Source: Sorex araneus (lineage: Eukaryota; Chordata; Mammalia; Eulipotyphla; Soricidae). From it: DNA of 64,000 nt. Each line of letters begins with the position of its first letter. The first letter of the stretch is position 1. Both the position numbers and the translations under genes were made by a program. This document shows positions 1 to 13,196 of the stretch, one piece after another. The DNA lies in contig NC_073305.1 of NCBI RefSeq assembly GCF_027595985.1, forward strand, positions 106,699,535 through 106,763,534, read 5' to 3'. Under the pieces are notes generated by a model that worked only from the letters and a program-made list of their open reading frames with translations, did no database searches and had not been told where the DNA came from.

Positions 1-1049
1 AAAAACACAAAAGGGGCGGCGAGGCAGGTGAAGGAAGGAACGGAGCCAAGATGGTTGGTCTCACCGCAGTTTATTCCAAACTTCTTTCTAAACACTCCCG
101 TCTCTCTCTCTCTGCTCCTCTGGAACTTCCCCCCAGCCCCCTCATACAGCTACCTTAAATCCCCCACATCCACTCCGGATGCGTTGGGCCGGGGCTTATG
201 TGTAGGTGTGGTTACAATGCATAGGGGGTAAAGTTCTATCCCTTAGGGCATACTTTCACTAGGACAGAATCTCTCTTGGCAGGACATCCGCCCAAGAGCA
301 GAATCCCATGGGTGTGTTTCTCCTCTCTTTGTCCGACTAACATATAAGTATTCATATTATAAATCATTTTGTATGGACATAGCAAGAGACACATTAAGCT
401 TATAGAATTGCTCTCCGGGGGTCACCTCGATCTCAGACTACAGTGCTCAGGCCAGATTAGTCTTTCCTAGCCCTAGCAGGGCCCTAGTCTCGTCGTTGTT
501 TTTGGATCATGACATGACATGCCCATGACCAAGCTCTTAACATATAGTTAAGCATTAGGCGCTTTGGCCAGGCCCATCTCGATGCCAGGGTAGCACATAA
601 CTCACCACTTGCCCTGGGTCCATCCCGTCCCTCGTCAGGACCCTGCTTTTGGGGTTGCTAGGAAGAAAAAGCAGCTGAGGCTTAAGTCGAGAAAGTAGAT
701 GCCCAGGAATGAATAATATTTGAAGCCAATTAAATCCCATGTTACCAAAGCATATTAATAAATGTCTTTCTTTGTCCATACAAAAACGATATTGTTTTAA
801 AGTAAACTATTCAAAAGACATAAGAGAGAAGAAAGACAATATTAGCTTACAATACAAGTACACTTGTCCTAGCAAGGTCTGACCTTACAAATTAACAGAG
901 TTTGATTAGAGGAAGAGTAGATAAACTGGTAGAAGTGGTTACAGATAAACAAAGGAATGGGAGTGACTCGGGAGCACTTTGATGGGCGTGACTGATAAAC
1001 CTATGCTCCTTGTGGCAAGGGGAGCAGGACAAACCAATGATATCCAACA
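1..1049 (+). repeat. Solo LTR, copy 1 (5' edge cut by window)
   Basis: This copy matches three others in the window (21863, 31066 and 34126). Their 5' ends begin TGTAAA and the 3' ends finish in a TCC(T/A)(T/A)CA motif. Here the first visible bases correspond to a few bases inside the LTR start, so the true edge lies just outside the window. A polypyrimidine stretch lies near 100-130. The 3' end is CA at 1049. No gag, pol or env remnant follows, so this is a solitary LTR. No function is retained that I can see. Confidence 0.7.
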
Positions 1050-1690
1050 CTGATTACATTCATAATATTTGATTTCTAATGCATTATTTTTTACCTTTTT
1101 CCTATGGTGTGAGAGCAGGATCTAAGTTCATTCTTTTGCATGTGTAAATGGTAAGGAATCTCCAGTATCTCATGTCTCAAAGTCAATCAATATGAACACA
1201 GCTTTTGAAAAAAAACACAGATTATTGGCTACAGCAAATAGAGGGAAGGAAAACAGCAAGATCTCAAAATCAAAGCCTTCCCACACTCCCTATTCAAATT
1301 TTTTTTTGAAATATATAAAATATACAAGAATGCTGACATATTATTGATCAGTTCATTGACTGGACTTGGGAGTCATGAGTCATGGTTTCATCAGATTTCC
1401 TTTGTGGTTTTTTGAAAATATCAAGTATACATTCTCACATTCTCCTCTGATTGGTTCAAGGACCACCACAGCTGTTTATTAAGAAAGAATTCAGAAAGTG
1501 AAAGAAAGCACTTCGTTACTATTATATGTTTTTCATATTTTAACAGGATTAGATCACAGTAAGCTACAGGGAAGCATGCATATTGACAAGTTTTTATCCA
1601 AATGTTGAGGATGCAGGATAAGAGAAACTTTGGCGACTTAGGTTTCTAACATGTGGCTATTCCGTTTTCCAACTTCATTTATTAAAGAGA
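1050..1690. other. AT-rich stretch, nothing recognised
   Basis: I see no coding potential, RNA gene or repeat that I can name here. Short A and T runs only. Confidence 0.5.
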
Positions 1691-2340
1691 TTTCCTTTTC
1701 TCCACTATGCTTTTGACTCCTTTATTGTAAATTAATTGTCATACATGGGAGTATTTATTTCTAATAACTGAATTCCTTTTCAGTTATCTATTTATTTACT
1801 TTTGTTCCAGCACAATATTATTTTAATTACTATAGCTTTGTAGTATGATTTAAAGTCAGGGAAAGTAACAGCAACATTATTTTCTTTATTCCTTTCTTTT
1901 TTTATAGGATTGCTTTGGCTATTCAGATTGATGCCATTCAAATTTCAATAATATAAATTCTACTTATTTGAATAATGTCATTGGAATTTTTTAAGAAATT
2001 GCATTAGGTCTGTATAATGTCTTGGGTAGGAGGGGCGTTTTGACAATACTAATACTTGTCAATAAACATAGAATATCTTCCCACTTCCTTATATCTTCTA
2101 CCTCTTTTGAAGACATCGACTTTTAAGTAATAAGGCTTTCACTTCCTTTATCATTTATTCCTAGATTCCTAATTCTTTGTGATACAATTTTACATAGGAT
2201 CATTTTCTTGATTTCTTTCTCTGCTATTCTATTGCTTACACATAGAAATACAACTAATTTTTGTATATTACTGGGTAGTCTGATATTTTCCATACTATTT
2301 CCTGTTTATAAGAGGTTTATGTAGAATAAGAAGGAATATG
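1690..2340 (-). repeat. Old L1 ORF2 relic, antisense
   Basis: Read on the minus strand, 1820-1920 matches the L1 ORF2 region downstream of the RT domain (the NLKLYYKA and PRIAK segments of the intact L1 at 25047-28864). The match continues toward 2330 as the upstream RT part. Many stops and indels. It is a dead, old copy. Confidence 0.6.
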
Positions 2341-4854
2341 GAGGATGGAACTACTTTTCCAGTATCCTTTGTGAGCAGAACCAGAAGGAAGACAAGCTTC
2401 ATGTATGTGTGACCTATTCAAACCAAGTTTGGTTTTGTGCCCTACTGTAACTCTTCCAAGAGACTATATTTTCATTTTTTTTACTAGACCTCATAAATTG
2501 TGTAGCTACATACATTCATAAGTAACAGGTAGGTCTGATTTTCATCAGATGTGTTCTATCTTGTACAAATGAGATATTAGGTTTCCATATAAAAAATCAT
2601 TATATTCAAAGTTGCAAGGCTTCCTAGATGCTACTGACCTCATAAGCAAGTGACATCTAATATCTATGTATTTAAAACCTGGACATTTTTAATGCTTTTC
2701 CATACACATTCACATACTAGTGAATATTTACACTATTTAAATAATTGTAACAATGCAGGTGAAAGTTTTAAAATATAATCTCTGAGATCATTGTTTTAAT
2801 TTTCCCCAAAACAGATTTCATTTACTTTTAATACTCCAGAACCATGTTAAGTGTACAGCTGGGAGTGCTGAATAAGTCCTTATCTCTTTCACCTGGGCTT
2901 CTCATTCTGTTCTGTGCCAGGGAAAATGGAGGTCTAAAATTTAATCTTTCCCTAGAGTTAACATTTTATATACTATTTATTAAATCTACATTGCGTGTCA
3001 GGTATCTGAAAGAACAGGTAAAAATTACTTCTTTCCATAATAGCCTTTTCAATTACATCTCAATGTTCTACCTTTGTAACACTTCTCAGAGGTTATAAAG
3101 CCTAAGTATTAGAGTTTCCTAGAAATGGTATTATTGCTGCCAGGCAACAATGAACAGACTCATTGGATTTTCCATACCCTTTCCTTACTGTATTATATTT
3201 TACCTTCTTCTCCGAATAATATTCCACAATAGTTCATTCACACTCAGTCATTGTAAGTGGAAAATGACATCCATAACCTTTGAACTTGGTTCCTTCTACT
3301 CACAAGTGAATGAGGTTGAGTGTCTATTTAATAAAATGGCATACAACTGCATATTTCTCAAAGTAATTCCACCACAAATTTGTGAAAATTACAAAATTTC
3401 AACCTTTAGAAAAAATTCTTTCTACTAATAACTATGATCAGAATGATTCTGTTAAAATGCCAGTAATGCCAGTAAGAGGCAATCCAACTTTATAATACTG
3501 AGCAAGAAATAGTTAAACGGTAATAATTCTTCCTAAGAAACATTTCCTACACTTCAGTTAGATATGCAGAAGAAGTCAAATATCTCAGGGATTTATATAT
3601 CTTACTGCAAGAGGAAGGAAAATCCCATTTTTACCGTAATAGGCTACATAGAAAGTGGCTATTTCCACTAGGAGAAACTTAAACATTCTTTTCAATAATG
3701 CGGCCCTCGTGGGGCCTAATTGCAGCAGACAAGACAGATCATGATAGTACACAAAAAATACAGCCTCTAGTGGAGGAAGGAATAATCATGACAAAGAGAA
3801 CTTAGACTACAGAGAAAACCAAAGGATCTAATAAGTCAGAAAATCTATTTCTACATGAGCAGGGGATTTAGCTGCCTGAAATTCTCAAACCATATCAAAA
3901 AGAAGCAAAGCCTTTTAACAGCATGAATTATGATCAATGAAAAACTTATAGTCTGAGTGCTGACTGCCAAAAAATAAGAAAAACTAAAATGAGAAAATAT
4001 AAACACTGTGGAAGTACACAGCAAATCTAATGAATCAAGCAGGATACTAGAATAACTAAGATTCATTAGAAGACCTGGGTAATAGAGCAGAAGGGAGTCT
4101 GCTGCTTGGGCTTCTTCTATATAGGATAAACTGGAAGATGGTATTCAAATCAAATATTTGTATTTTTTAATTAATGCATGTCAATATTAATTTGAATATT
4201 GTGCTTTTATTTCAGAGATTGAATACACTTTATAAACTTTAGTTGTCTCAGAAAAGTTTTTAGTTTAAAAAATCCCCCCAAATTTTTAGAATTAAACATC
4301 ACAGTAAAGACAAATCTATTTACAAATAGAAGTCTTTCAAAATGAGAACAATAGACAGAATGTGTACTAAATTTCCAACTCTGATATGAGAAACCAGTGC
4401 CAACTTCAGTGAAAAATAAAGTGAAATGTGAGAGGTTTGAAAACAGAAATATCTATTTCTACAACATTTTTATTTATGAAAAAAGTTGAAAAATATTACT
4501 AGTTAAAAGTTAGCAGTACACCCATGGAAAAGAAAGATAAAGGAGGATAACTGAAGGGTTAACTATTTAGACAAAGCAACTTCATAATGAGGTAAAATAA
4601 TAATAAGAAGAAGAATACACTCAGGAATGTATGCAAATTCAAAAAAAATGCTTGACTCTGTTGGCCTAGGTGGGGCAAAAAGGTTAATAAAAAGCATATG
4701 TACACAAGCCTCTTTTATAAAGAAATTAAGTAAAACTTCCTGGTCTGGGGAAAATTTAGTTCATCTAAGGATATTTAACAGATAAAGGTTAGTACATGAT
4801 TAATATAAATATATTAATATAAGAGACTAAAGGATAACTGGTAGAGGAAGAATA
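2341..4854. other. AT-rich stretch, nothing recognised
   Basis: Two short open frames (2844-3098 and 3150-3428 on the plus strand) show no recognisable family and have the composition of random AT-rich sequence. No SINE or L1 end is visible. I would not annotate a gene here. Confidence 0.45.
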
Positions 4855-4860
4855 ATCATA

Positions 4861-5005
4861 TTGAGGGCAGAGTAACAGTACAGCAGATTGGGTGCTTGCC
4901 TTGCATGTGGCTGACAAGTTCAATGCCCAGTGTCCAATATGGTCCTTCAAGCCCAGCCAGGAGTTATCTCTGACTGCTGGATGTGACTCAAAACCAAAAA
5001 ATTAT
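4861..5005 (+). repeat. SINE-I (tRNA-derived), old copy
   Basis: It retains the ttgccttgcatgtggctgac core and the later ggagttatctctga segment of the SINE-I consensus, ending in an A-rich and then AAT-rich tail. Strongly diverged. Confidence 0.7.
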
Positions 5006-5269
5006 TATTAATAATAATAATAGTAGTAGTCATTATATTATTGTTGTAATACAATAGATATTTTAAACAAATATAAAACATTAATGTAAAATGCTTATTA
5101 AAACAAGTCACTATAAAGTAATACTTCAAAGAACAATTATGTAAATCAAGGAAGGTGTAGTGATATAAAAAAAATTAGTTAAAGGTAAGTTTGTAAATGA
5201 AGAAAAGAATTTAAAAAGAAAGGAATCTTAAAACTTAAGACTACAGAGTCATGATAAAATATGCAGGTA

Positions 5270-5495
5270 TCAAAAGGAGAGAGAGAATAAGAGGGGCTGT
5301 GCCTGCCATGGAGGCAGGGGATGGAAAGGGGTGGAGGTGGTGGGAGGGATACTGGGAACATTGGTGGTAGAGAATGGGCACTTGTGGAGGAATAAGTACT
5401 CGAACATTGTTTGACTGAAACTAAATCATGAAAGTTTGTAAGTCTGTAATTGTATCTCAAGGTGATTAATTAAAATAAAAATAATTTTTTAAAAA
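5270..5495 (+). repeat. L1 3' end fragment
   Basis: It contains the purine-rich GGGGTGGAGGTGGTGGGAGG tract, the gaatgggcac motif and the terminal gtaattgtatctcaaggtga segment seen at the 3' end of the young L1 (29150-29310). It then runs into an A-rich tail. It is a strongly 5'-truncated L1 insertion. Confidence 0.75.
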
Positions 5496-5679
5496 ACCTA
5501 TAAAAATATGTGGGTACATGAAGACCAGTACTAAAGTAATATTTTTAAATGATGTGAAAATTACTAAGAACATAGAAAAATTATATCTATAAAAATAAAA
5601 ATAAATTCCAGTAAATATAAATGATATTATCAAGATGATGCAAGTAAAGCGAAGGGATATTATTAAAAGTATTGCTCAA

Positions 5680-5852
5680 GGGTTGGAGCAACAGTATAGT
5701 GGATAAGGCACTTGCCTTGCACATGACTGACCTGGGTTCAATTCCTGGCATCCCATTTGGTCCCCCAAGCACCACTAGGAGTAATTGCTGAAACAGAGCC
5801 AAGAGTAAACACTAAATATCACCAGGTGTGGCCAAAGAAAAAACAAAAAGCA
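5680..5852 (+). repeat. SINE-I, first unit of a tandem pair
   Basis: tRNA-like head with a B-box (gggttcaattcc), the body and an A-rich tail. A 15-bp direct repeat aaaagtattgctcaa precedes it (5665-5679) and recurs only after the second SINE (6035-6049), so both units share one outer target duplication. Confidence 0.8.
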
Positions 5853-5860
5853 GTTCATTT

Positions 5861-6034
5861 GGGGACTGGAGCAATAATACAGTCAGTAGGAAGCTTGCTT
5901 TGCATGCAGTTGACCAGCATTCAATCCCCAGATCCTTGTACTGCCCACCAAGCATCACCAGGAGTGACTTATGAGTGCAGAGCCAGGAGTTACTCCTTGG
6001 CATCACTGGCTGTAACCCAAAAGCAAGCAAAAGA
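5861..6034 (+). repeat. SINE-I, second unit of a tandem pair
   Basis: Same family and orientation as the unit at 5680, lying directly in or behind that unit's A-rich tail. The B-box is degenerate (agcattcaatcc). The A-rich tail at 6020-6037 runs into the 3' copy of the shared 15-bp duplication. Confidence 0.8.
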
Positions 6035-6049
6035 AAAAGTATTGCTCAA

Positions 6050-7275
6050 AAAATTTTTACAGAAATAAAATAAGATTTTGACATACAAGTTCAAAAATTA
6101 CTTCACATCTGGAAAACCTTAACAAAGAACTATCAACACCAAGACATATCTTAGTAAATATATCAAAGTTCATAGACAGTTCATGCATTAATTTTGTCAG
6201 GAAATATTTAATAGAAAGAATGATTAACAAAGGGAACTTGGGTAATGAGGATCTGGCAAGTACAAGAAAAGAGAGTCTTGAAAAATAATGGCAAAATTAG
6301 TATCACTCATCACATCTGATACATTAAGAGAAACCCTCATTGCACTGCACCAGGATTAAAATGCAGAATTTGGTGGACAAAACAAAACTTGGCTGTGTCT
6401 CACTATATACTGAAATCATGAAAATGTAACACTAACAGAACTTGGTAATCACCAATGTACTGGGGTAACTAGGCACAGAAAGATACTATGCTTTGGAACT
6501 CAGCAAATTTTTCCAAAAGACTGAGAGAAGATATTCAAGAAGTGTTTTTGCTGGTGGCATTACACTACAAGTCACTGGAAGAGTATCAATGATAGGTATT
6601 GGTCTCTGAATGCTGTTGATAAGTGTTCTAGGAGCCTAGTACTGATTAATCATTGTATTAAGATAGCTAGGGCTTGAAGAGATCACATAACTTAGGAGCT
6701 GCAGATGGCAAGATCATGGACACTGCTGAAGTTTCCACAGAGAAGAACCCAGGTACTAGGTTCCACATTAGATAGAGAATCCATGTTAAATAATTGAGGT
6801 GTAGATATAGTATTCATGCTACAGAAACCAGGCAGGCATCGAAGAAGCCATCCATGCTAAAAGCAATGATTTTTAGAGAAGTTACTGGTGGTATTGGACA
6901 AGCTACATCTAGCAACCAGGAGCTAGAGAAGTCAACCATACTCTAAGAATCATACATGCTACAAGGACAAGATGTGGAAGAACCAGCATACTTTCTCCTC
7001 CAGTGTTCCTCATGTGCATCCTATAGACAAAGCTCAACAAGGTACCATTCAAAGAAAGAGAAATATTTTCCATTCTACTATCCTCTTCCCTCGGGTCTGA
7101 CAACCTGCCAATGGGAACTCTAAAATACTTTGGGATAAGTAGCATTGCTTTCATCACCAATTTTACTTTCCATAATAAATGGAATAATCAGTATAGAAAT
7201 ATTTCTTCACATACTGTGTTTTATTTCTTCTGAGATAGTGGGAAGTGAAAGACATGAGAATGGGGGGAAAGGCAG
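6050..7275. other. No gene or repeat recognised
   Basis: The sequence is moderately AT-rich with scattered short open frames. Nothing matches a family I know. It may be an old LINE or LTR relic too decayed to read by eye. Confidence 0.4.
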
Positions 7276-7279
7276 TGCA

Positions 7280-7440
7280 GTGAGGTGTGATACAGCAGGT
7301 AGGGCACTTGTCATGCTCGTGGCTGACCCAGGTTAAATCCCTGGAACCCCATTTAGCCCCGCAAGCATAACCAGGGGTGATCCCTGAGCACAGACTCAGT
7401 AGTAAACCCAAGCACCACTGGGTGTGGTCCGTCAAAAAGA
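7280..7440 (+). repeat. SINE-I, diverged
   Basis: Recognisable segments are gcaggtagggcacttgtcatgc, the degenerate B-box ggttaaatcc, gtgatccctgagcacag and the terminal actgggtgtggtc. It is followed by a G-run around 7445. Confidence 0.75.
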
Positions 7441-9400
7441 GCTGGGGGGGGGGGTGTTGGGGAAGGGAGGGATAGAGAATAGAATAGTGAAAAATGGCGT
7501 CTCAGTGAAAATGATATTTCTCCAGGTGAAACTGACTTCTAATACATTATAAAGAGTACTGTTTTCTGAAAAACAACAAATTACATCAGAGTCAGATATC
7601 TGGTATGAACTAATCCAGGGAATCATGGAGTCCATACAAATGGAATTTAAGGAGGGAAAAATACAATAGCGAGTCACAGCAGCAGAATTCAACATGTAGG
7701 ATCAAAACAACTATGAGATACCACCTCACACCACAAAGACTGGCACACATCCAAAAGAACAAGAGCAACTGGTGTTGGAGTGGATGTGGGAAAAAAGGGG
7801 CCCTCCTACACTGCTGGTAAGAATGCCAACTGGTTCAGTCCTTTGGGAAAACAATATGGACGCTTCTCAAAAAATTATAAATTGAGCTCCCACTTGACCC
7901 AGCAATACCACTTCCTGGAATAAGATCCTGGAGAGGCAAAAAAGTATAGTTGAAATGACATCTGCACTTGTATGTTCATCGCAGTCCTATTTACAATAGC
8001 CAGAATCTGGAAAAAAACCAAGTACCCAAGAACAGATGACTGTTTAAAGAAACTTTAGTACATCTACACAATGGAATACTATGCAGCTATTAGAAAAGAT
8101 GAAGTTATGAACTTTGCACATAAGAGGATCAACATGGAAAGTATCATGCTAAGTGAAATGAGTCAGAAAGAGAGGAACATACATAGAAAGATTGCACTCA
8201 TCTGTGGAATATAAAATAACAGAATGGGAGACTAATCCCAAAGAATAGTAGAAATAAGTACCAGGAGGTTTGCTCCATGACTTGGAAGCCAGTCTTACAT
8301 GCTGGGGTAAAAGGAGCTCAGGTAGAGAAGGGAACACCAAGTAAAGGGTGGTTGGAGGACGTGCTCAGGATGAGAGATGTGTGCTGAAAGCAGACTATAG
8401 ATTGAACATGATGGCCACTCAATACCTCTATTGCAAACCACAACACCCAAAAGGAGAGAGAGAGAACAAAAGGGAATGCCCTGCCACAGAGGCAACGTGG
8501 GGTAGGGGGAGTAAAGTGGGGGAGTGGGAGGGATACTGGAATCCTCGGTGGTGTAGAATGGGCACTGGTGGAGGGATGGATACTCAAGCATTGTATGACT
8601 GAAACACAAGCACGAAAATACATAAATCTGTAACTGTACCCTCACAGTGATTCACTAATTTAAAAAAAATTAAATAAATAAATAAAAAGATTACTAAAAA
8701 GGAAACAAAATTCAACATGCAGAAGACAATATCAGCAATATTGAAGACAAAATAATCAGTATAACCAGTAATGAATTGAAAGAAAAAAAGCAAATGAATG
8801 AAAGATTCTTGATAAATAATGGTATGAGAAATATCTTCAAATCATAAAAATAAGAGGAGAGAGAAAAGGTAAAGGGGAAAAAAAGTGGTCAAAGAAAATA
8901 AAAACTGAGAATTTTCCTGATATCTTGAGAAAGGTTTCTGCACAAATTCAAGAGTCCCAAAAAGTACCAAACAAAAATATACTGAAATAAAAAACACCAA
9001 GGCACATGATAAACAAAACAGTAAAATCAACAGACAAAGACAGACTAAAATCAAAAGAAAAAAAAGACTAAAACAGACAAAGACTTAAAACTGCAAGAGA
9101 GAAGAAAATGCTTAAGTATAAGGGAAACAACACAAGAATAAGATAAAAATCTTCCCTATGACATCTCACAAGCTAGGAAATAGTGGAAGGACATATTCAT
9201 AGTACTGACTGAAAAAAAAACTTTCAGCCTAGATTACACTACACTGCAAATCTATTATTTAGACTTGAGGGAGGGATAAGAACATTTTTAGACAAACAAG
9301 AGCTGGTAGGATTTGCAACTACTAAACCAATACTGTAAGAATTACTAAAAAACACTTATTTTTTAAAAAAATACTCTTGAAAAAACAACTGGATCACACA
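7441..9400 (+). repeat. L1/HAL1-type ORF1 relic, split by a younger L1
   Basis: The parts on either side of the inserted L1 (7450-7685 and 8723-9400) read as decayed LINE ORF1-like sequence. Around 8970-9130 the order accaaggcacatgataaac, then actgcaagagagaag, then cctagattacac resembles the C-terminal ORF1 of old L1 or HAL1 elements. There are no long open frames. The family name is uncertain. Confidence 0.45.
7700..8708 (+). mobile_element. 5'-truncated L1 (ORF2 C-terminus plus 3' UTR)
   Basis: It aligns with the young L1 from 28352 to its 3' end: the GATCAAAACAACT start, the zinc-knuckle-like segment (now TGTTGGAGTGGATGTGGG, so the first Cys codon is changed), the 3' UTR with its G-rich tract, and the A-rich tail. 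Target duplications of 14 bp (aattcaacatgtag at 7686-7699, aattcaacatgcag at 8709-8722) differ at one base. The ORF2 part has internal stops. Confidence 0.88.
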
Positions 9401-10890
9401 CAGAGATACTCACACACAAAGGGCAATACAGTCCTTTATGTCAATAATATCTCTGATTGTCAATAGAGTAACCTCACCTGCCCCACTCCAGGCTGCCCCA
9501 AATGAAACAGCCTGGCATGAGGTCTGGCAGCGTGGCGATGGCATATCCAAATTAAGTGAGATTTTGACTAAGACTTTGGTACAAAGGGAAAAACTATAAG
9601 TATCATACAATTTCAGAGAAAATACCATTTCACTATTTTATGACACATCTTCACTTTTTTAAGTAACTAGTGACAAAATATGTAAAACCTATCTAAAACC
9701 TCTATTTAAAGTTAACTATAGTTTTTACATAAACCTTTCTTGGCTGTTGAGAATTTTTTATAAAAAAAGAATCACATACGCCAGCAAGTAATTTGTAAGC
9801 CAAGCACTCCATCTCTCCATTTTTTTAAACAAATCCCCAGTGGTCTTCCTAGGTTAAGTAAGCAGAAGAATAATATTTCATGGCTCATTAGTGCACAGAA
9901 CCAAGTAACGAATCTCAGCCCAGTAATATCAAGAGAGAATCAATGGGGTGTGTCCCATTTTGTTAACTCCACAAAGTGCCTATAAATCTCAACCAATTCA
10001 AAAGATATGAAATAAGAATTAAGTACTACAATGAAGTACCCGACTGATTAAAATATACTTTAACACAAAGAGCTAGTCCAATTTAGACTTTTCTCACTGT
10101 TTTTTAGAACATTAACTATATGTATAGTTATTTTTAGGACGGACTGCTAGTTTAGTTCTACTGAATTTTACTTTATAAATCTCTCCTTTGAATCTCTGAG
10201 CATTAATAATATTTTTATATTTGAATCCGTATTTAAATAGTATTTTTATATTTGAATCCATATTCAAAGCACAGAACCCTGTGGGAATGTGTAAAAAATT
10301 ATAATTTCCATTTCTATTTTATTGAACATAATGCTAGGATCTATATATACTATATACATTGCTACTGGCATTCTTGTTCAATACGTATATTAAAAGTCCC
10401 TCACATTTCATTATCAAGCAAAATAGCTTAAAGGAAGACTGAATGTTCCAGGCAGAAATGGGTGATGGTGGGTCATAATGAGACATTTTCTGATTTTAAT
10501 CTCTAGTTGTGGCAAGCGACCAGCAAGAAGGACTTGCAGACAATATTGCTGAGTTTTGTCTAAGTTAATTTTTAAAATAAGGAAAAATTGTTTTTGGTAT
10601 TCTGGCAACCATGTCACATATTTAAGTTGATAAAGTTGATGTAAACACGTAATTTAACAAGAAAATGACAGCACAGAAAATTACTCCTTCCAGGAATGGG
10701 CAACCTCCCCCCTTGCTGTGCTTCTGGTAGCCCGGCAGTCACTCATGAATTGCTTCTGGCACCATATAAGCTCATTAACAGTCACAATTCACAGGCAAAT
10801 GAATCTCTCAGAAGAGAGCAACATGAGAGAACAACATAGTAGAGAGGCCTCCAGACCCTAAAGTCATAATCCAGTTAAAAATATATATTA
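9401..10890. other. No gene or repeat recognised
   Basis: AT-rich sequence with no family I can name. The short GC-richer blocks at 9470-9540 and 10690-10790 look like the edges of very old repeats but cannot be placed. Confidence 0.4.
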
Positions 10891-10911
10891 AATTAACCTA
10901 ATGTGTATCAC

Positions 10912-11560
10912 TTGTATCACTTGTCATCCTGTTGATCTTCGATTTGCTTGAGTGGGCACCAGTAACATCTCCATTTGTCCCTGTCCCTTGCTAGTGTAGC
11001 CCAATATCTGCTCATTCCAGGAACACGAAGAGTCTCAAACCGTTCATGCAGGTTTTGACAAAGAAGCCTGACCATCTCGTAGGTGGGCGGCCAGGTGGTC
11101 TTTTGACGTCCCGTGGAATACAGTCAGTAACAGCTCTAGTCCAGCAGTCATCTCTAAATCGCATTACGTGTCCAGCCCTGATTTTCGATGCCTTGGCAAA
11201 AGAGACAGCGTCCCCAATTCTTGGTCATTGATGGAGGTCGAAACTCCAGATTCCTTCTCTCACTTGAGTGAAATGTGATATTCCAAGCAGAGTTGTTTTG
11301 ATGCCTCTTTGGGATACCCAAATAGCATTCTCGTCCTGTCTGCATAGGTAGGACCCAGGTGTCTGAGGCATATGTTAGTGCAGAGTGGTGGAGTCGAAAA
11401 GACATGCCTGGAGCCCGGTTCTCCGTCCTCTTAACAACTTCTTCGATGCTCTTGAAGGTGTTCCATACTGTTCTTTTCCTCCTGCGCAGTTCTGGTGCCA
11501 AGTCGTTCCTCATGTTAAGTTCTCGACCAGGTAAACATATCTGCTCAATTCGGAGGTGCT
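10912..11560 (-). mobile_element. RTE-type non-LTR retrotransposon, 5'-truncated copy
   Basis: On the minus strand it encodes the C-terminal third of an RTE polyprotein with frame breaks. Visible motifs are LPGRELNMRNDLAPELRRRKR, FKSIEEVVKRTEN, ALTYASDTW and GRCLFCQGIENQ. The family order is a conserved region downstream of the RT, then the SALTYAS..W segment, then the C-terminal RHVMRF..RW region. The 3' end is a TGATACAAG repeat tail instead of poly(A). A candidate imperfect target duplication is cctaatgtgtatcac (10897-10911) against ctaggtgtatcac (11561-11573). The element is inactive. Confidence 0.85.
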
Positions 11561-11779
11561 CTAGGTGTATCACCACATTTAAAATTTTAGAATTCTTGCA
11601 GCACATGGCAGCATTTGCAGCCAAACATCTCATACCCTACACTACTGATGTACCAAGATAAGGGGTTAATGACTCCAGGGTGAAATACAGCAATCTTCAC
11701 ACACTTTCCTCTAAGGAACCTCTTTTGTATCATTTTAGCAGATTATTCATAAAAAGCAATCCAAAATAAATATTTATAT

Positions 11780-11936
11780 CCTGCTTTGGGGGCAGGCTTT
11801 GGGGCTCAGGGTGAAAACATTCGAAATATGGTGGTGGGAAGGTGTAATGATGGTAGGATTGGTGTTGGAATATTAAATATAATAAATTATTGTGAACAAC
11901 TTTATAAAAATAATCTAACATTTTTTCAAAAAAAAT
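11780..11936 (+). repeat. L1-like 3' end fragment
   Basis: The ggtggtgggaaggtgtaatg block followed by ggattggtgttggaatatta and an A-rich tail matches the 3' end at 14930-15000. It belongs to an L1 3' UTR subfamily different from the young L1. Confidence 0.6.
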
Positions 11937-11940
11937 TACG

Positions 11941-12110
11941 AGGCTGGAGTGATAGTAAAGCAAGTAGGACATTTGCCTTGTACGGGACCGACCTGGGTTC
12001 AATTCCCAGCATCCCATATGGTCCACCAAGCACTGCCAGGAGTAATTCCTGAGTACAAAGCCAGGAGTAATCCCTGTGCATTGCCCGGTGTGACCCAAAA
12101 AGCAAAAAAA
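11941..12110 (+). repeat. SINE-I
   Basis: Complete head, B-box (gggttcaattcccagc), body and A-rich tail. Moderately diverged. Confidence 0.88.
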
Positions 12111-12214
12111 TTAAAAGAAGTGAAAAAAAAGAAAGAAAATTACTTTGAAACTCTTCCTTGAACAATTTTTGAGATACAAGAAAGTTTAGTACAATGAGAT
12201 AAGACATAGTTAAG

Positions 12215-12370
12215 AGGTTGAAAAGAATACAAAGACAGAGTACTTGCCTTATATATGGCTAACCTGGGCTCAATCCCTGGCATGCCAGATGGTCCCTGAG
12301 CTCTGCCAAGAGTGACCCCTTAAGTGCAGAGCCATGAGTAAGCTCTGAGTACTAGCAGATGTTACCTACA
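12215..12370 (+). repeat. SINE-I, strongly diverged
   Basis: It keeps acttgccttatatatggctaacctgg, the ccctggcat segment and gtgcagagccatgagtaa. The head is poorly preserved. Confidence 0.65.
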
Positions 12371-12617
12371 AAATGTATTTTAAAAAGTAATTCAAAATTC
12401 TCCAATTCTCCCTCGAAGGTATTTTCAATGATATAATGCCAATAACAAAGACAACAGAGTCAAAAATAAACAAATGGGACTACATCAAATTAAAGAGTTT
12501 CTGCATGGCAAAAGAAACACAGCCTAAAACTAAAAGACAGCTAACTGAATGGGAAAAAATATTTGCAGTCAACATATCAGATATAAAGGTTGATATCCAG
12601 GGGAAACACATACTTGC

Positions 12618-13144
12618 CTAAGACAAACAGGAAAAGAAGCAGTGGCTGCTGGGCCTCACCGAAAAGGCCGCTCTCAAAGGTGATATCCCAGCCAAGTGCC
12701 CCCCTCCCATGCTTTGAGCTGAGGTCAACACTGTCACCACACTGGTGGAGAACAAGAAGGCACAGCTGGTGGTGATCACGCATGACATGGACCCCATTGA
12801 GCTGGTGGTCTTTCTGCCCTCTCTGTGTGGGAGGATGAGGGTGCCCTACTGCATCAAGAGTAAGACCCACCTGGGCCTCCAGGTCCATAGGAAGATGTAC
12901 ACCACCGTGGTTTTCACACAAGTCAACTCCGAAGACAAAGAAGCTCTGGCTAAACTGGTGGAAAACATCAGGACCAACTACAGTGAAAGATATAATAGAC
13001 TTCGTGGCACTGGGTGGCAATATTTTGGATACAAAGTCTGTGGCACACATTGCCAAAATGGAAAATACAAAGAAACAGCTTAGCCACCAAATTAGGTTAC
13101 GCTGTGACTCCTGAAGTCTAGGCGATAGTCTGTACATCATCATT

Positions 13145-13196
<52 letters not shown>

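Noticed and set aside
2844-3428. Two small plus-strand open frames
   Set aside because: AT-rich, no domain, no splice or promoter context that I can support.
12745-13083. Functional RPL7A gene
   Set aside because: 5' half missing, an in-frame stop near 12717, a later frameshift and no introns. A processed pseudogene.
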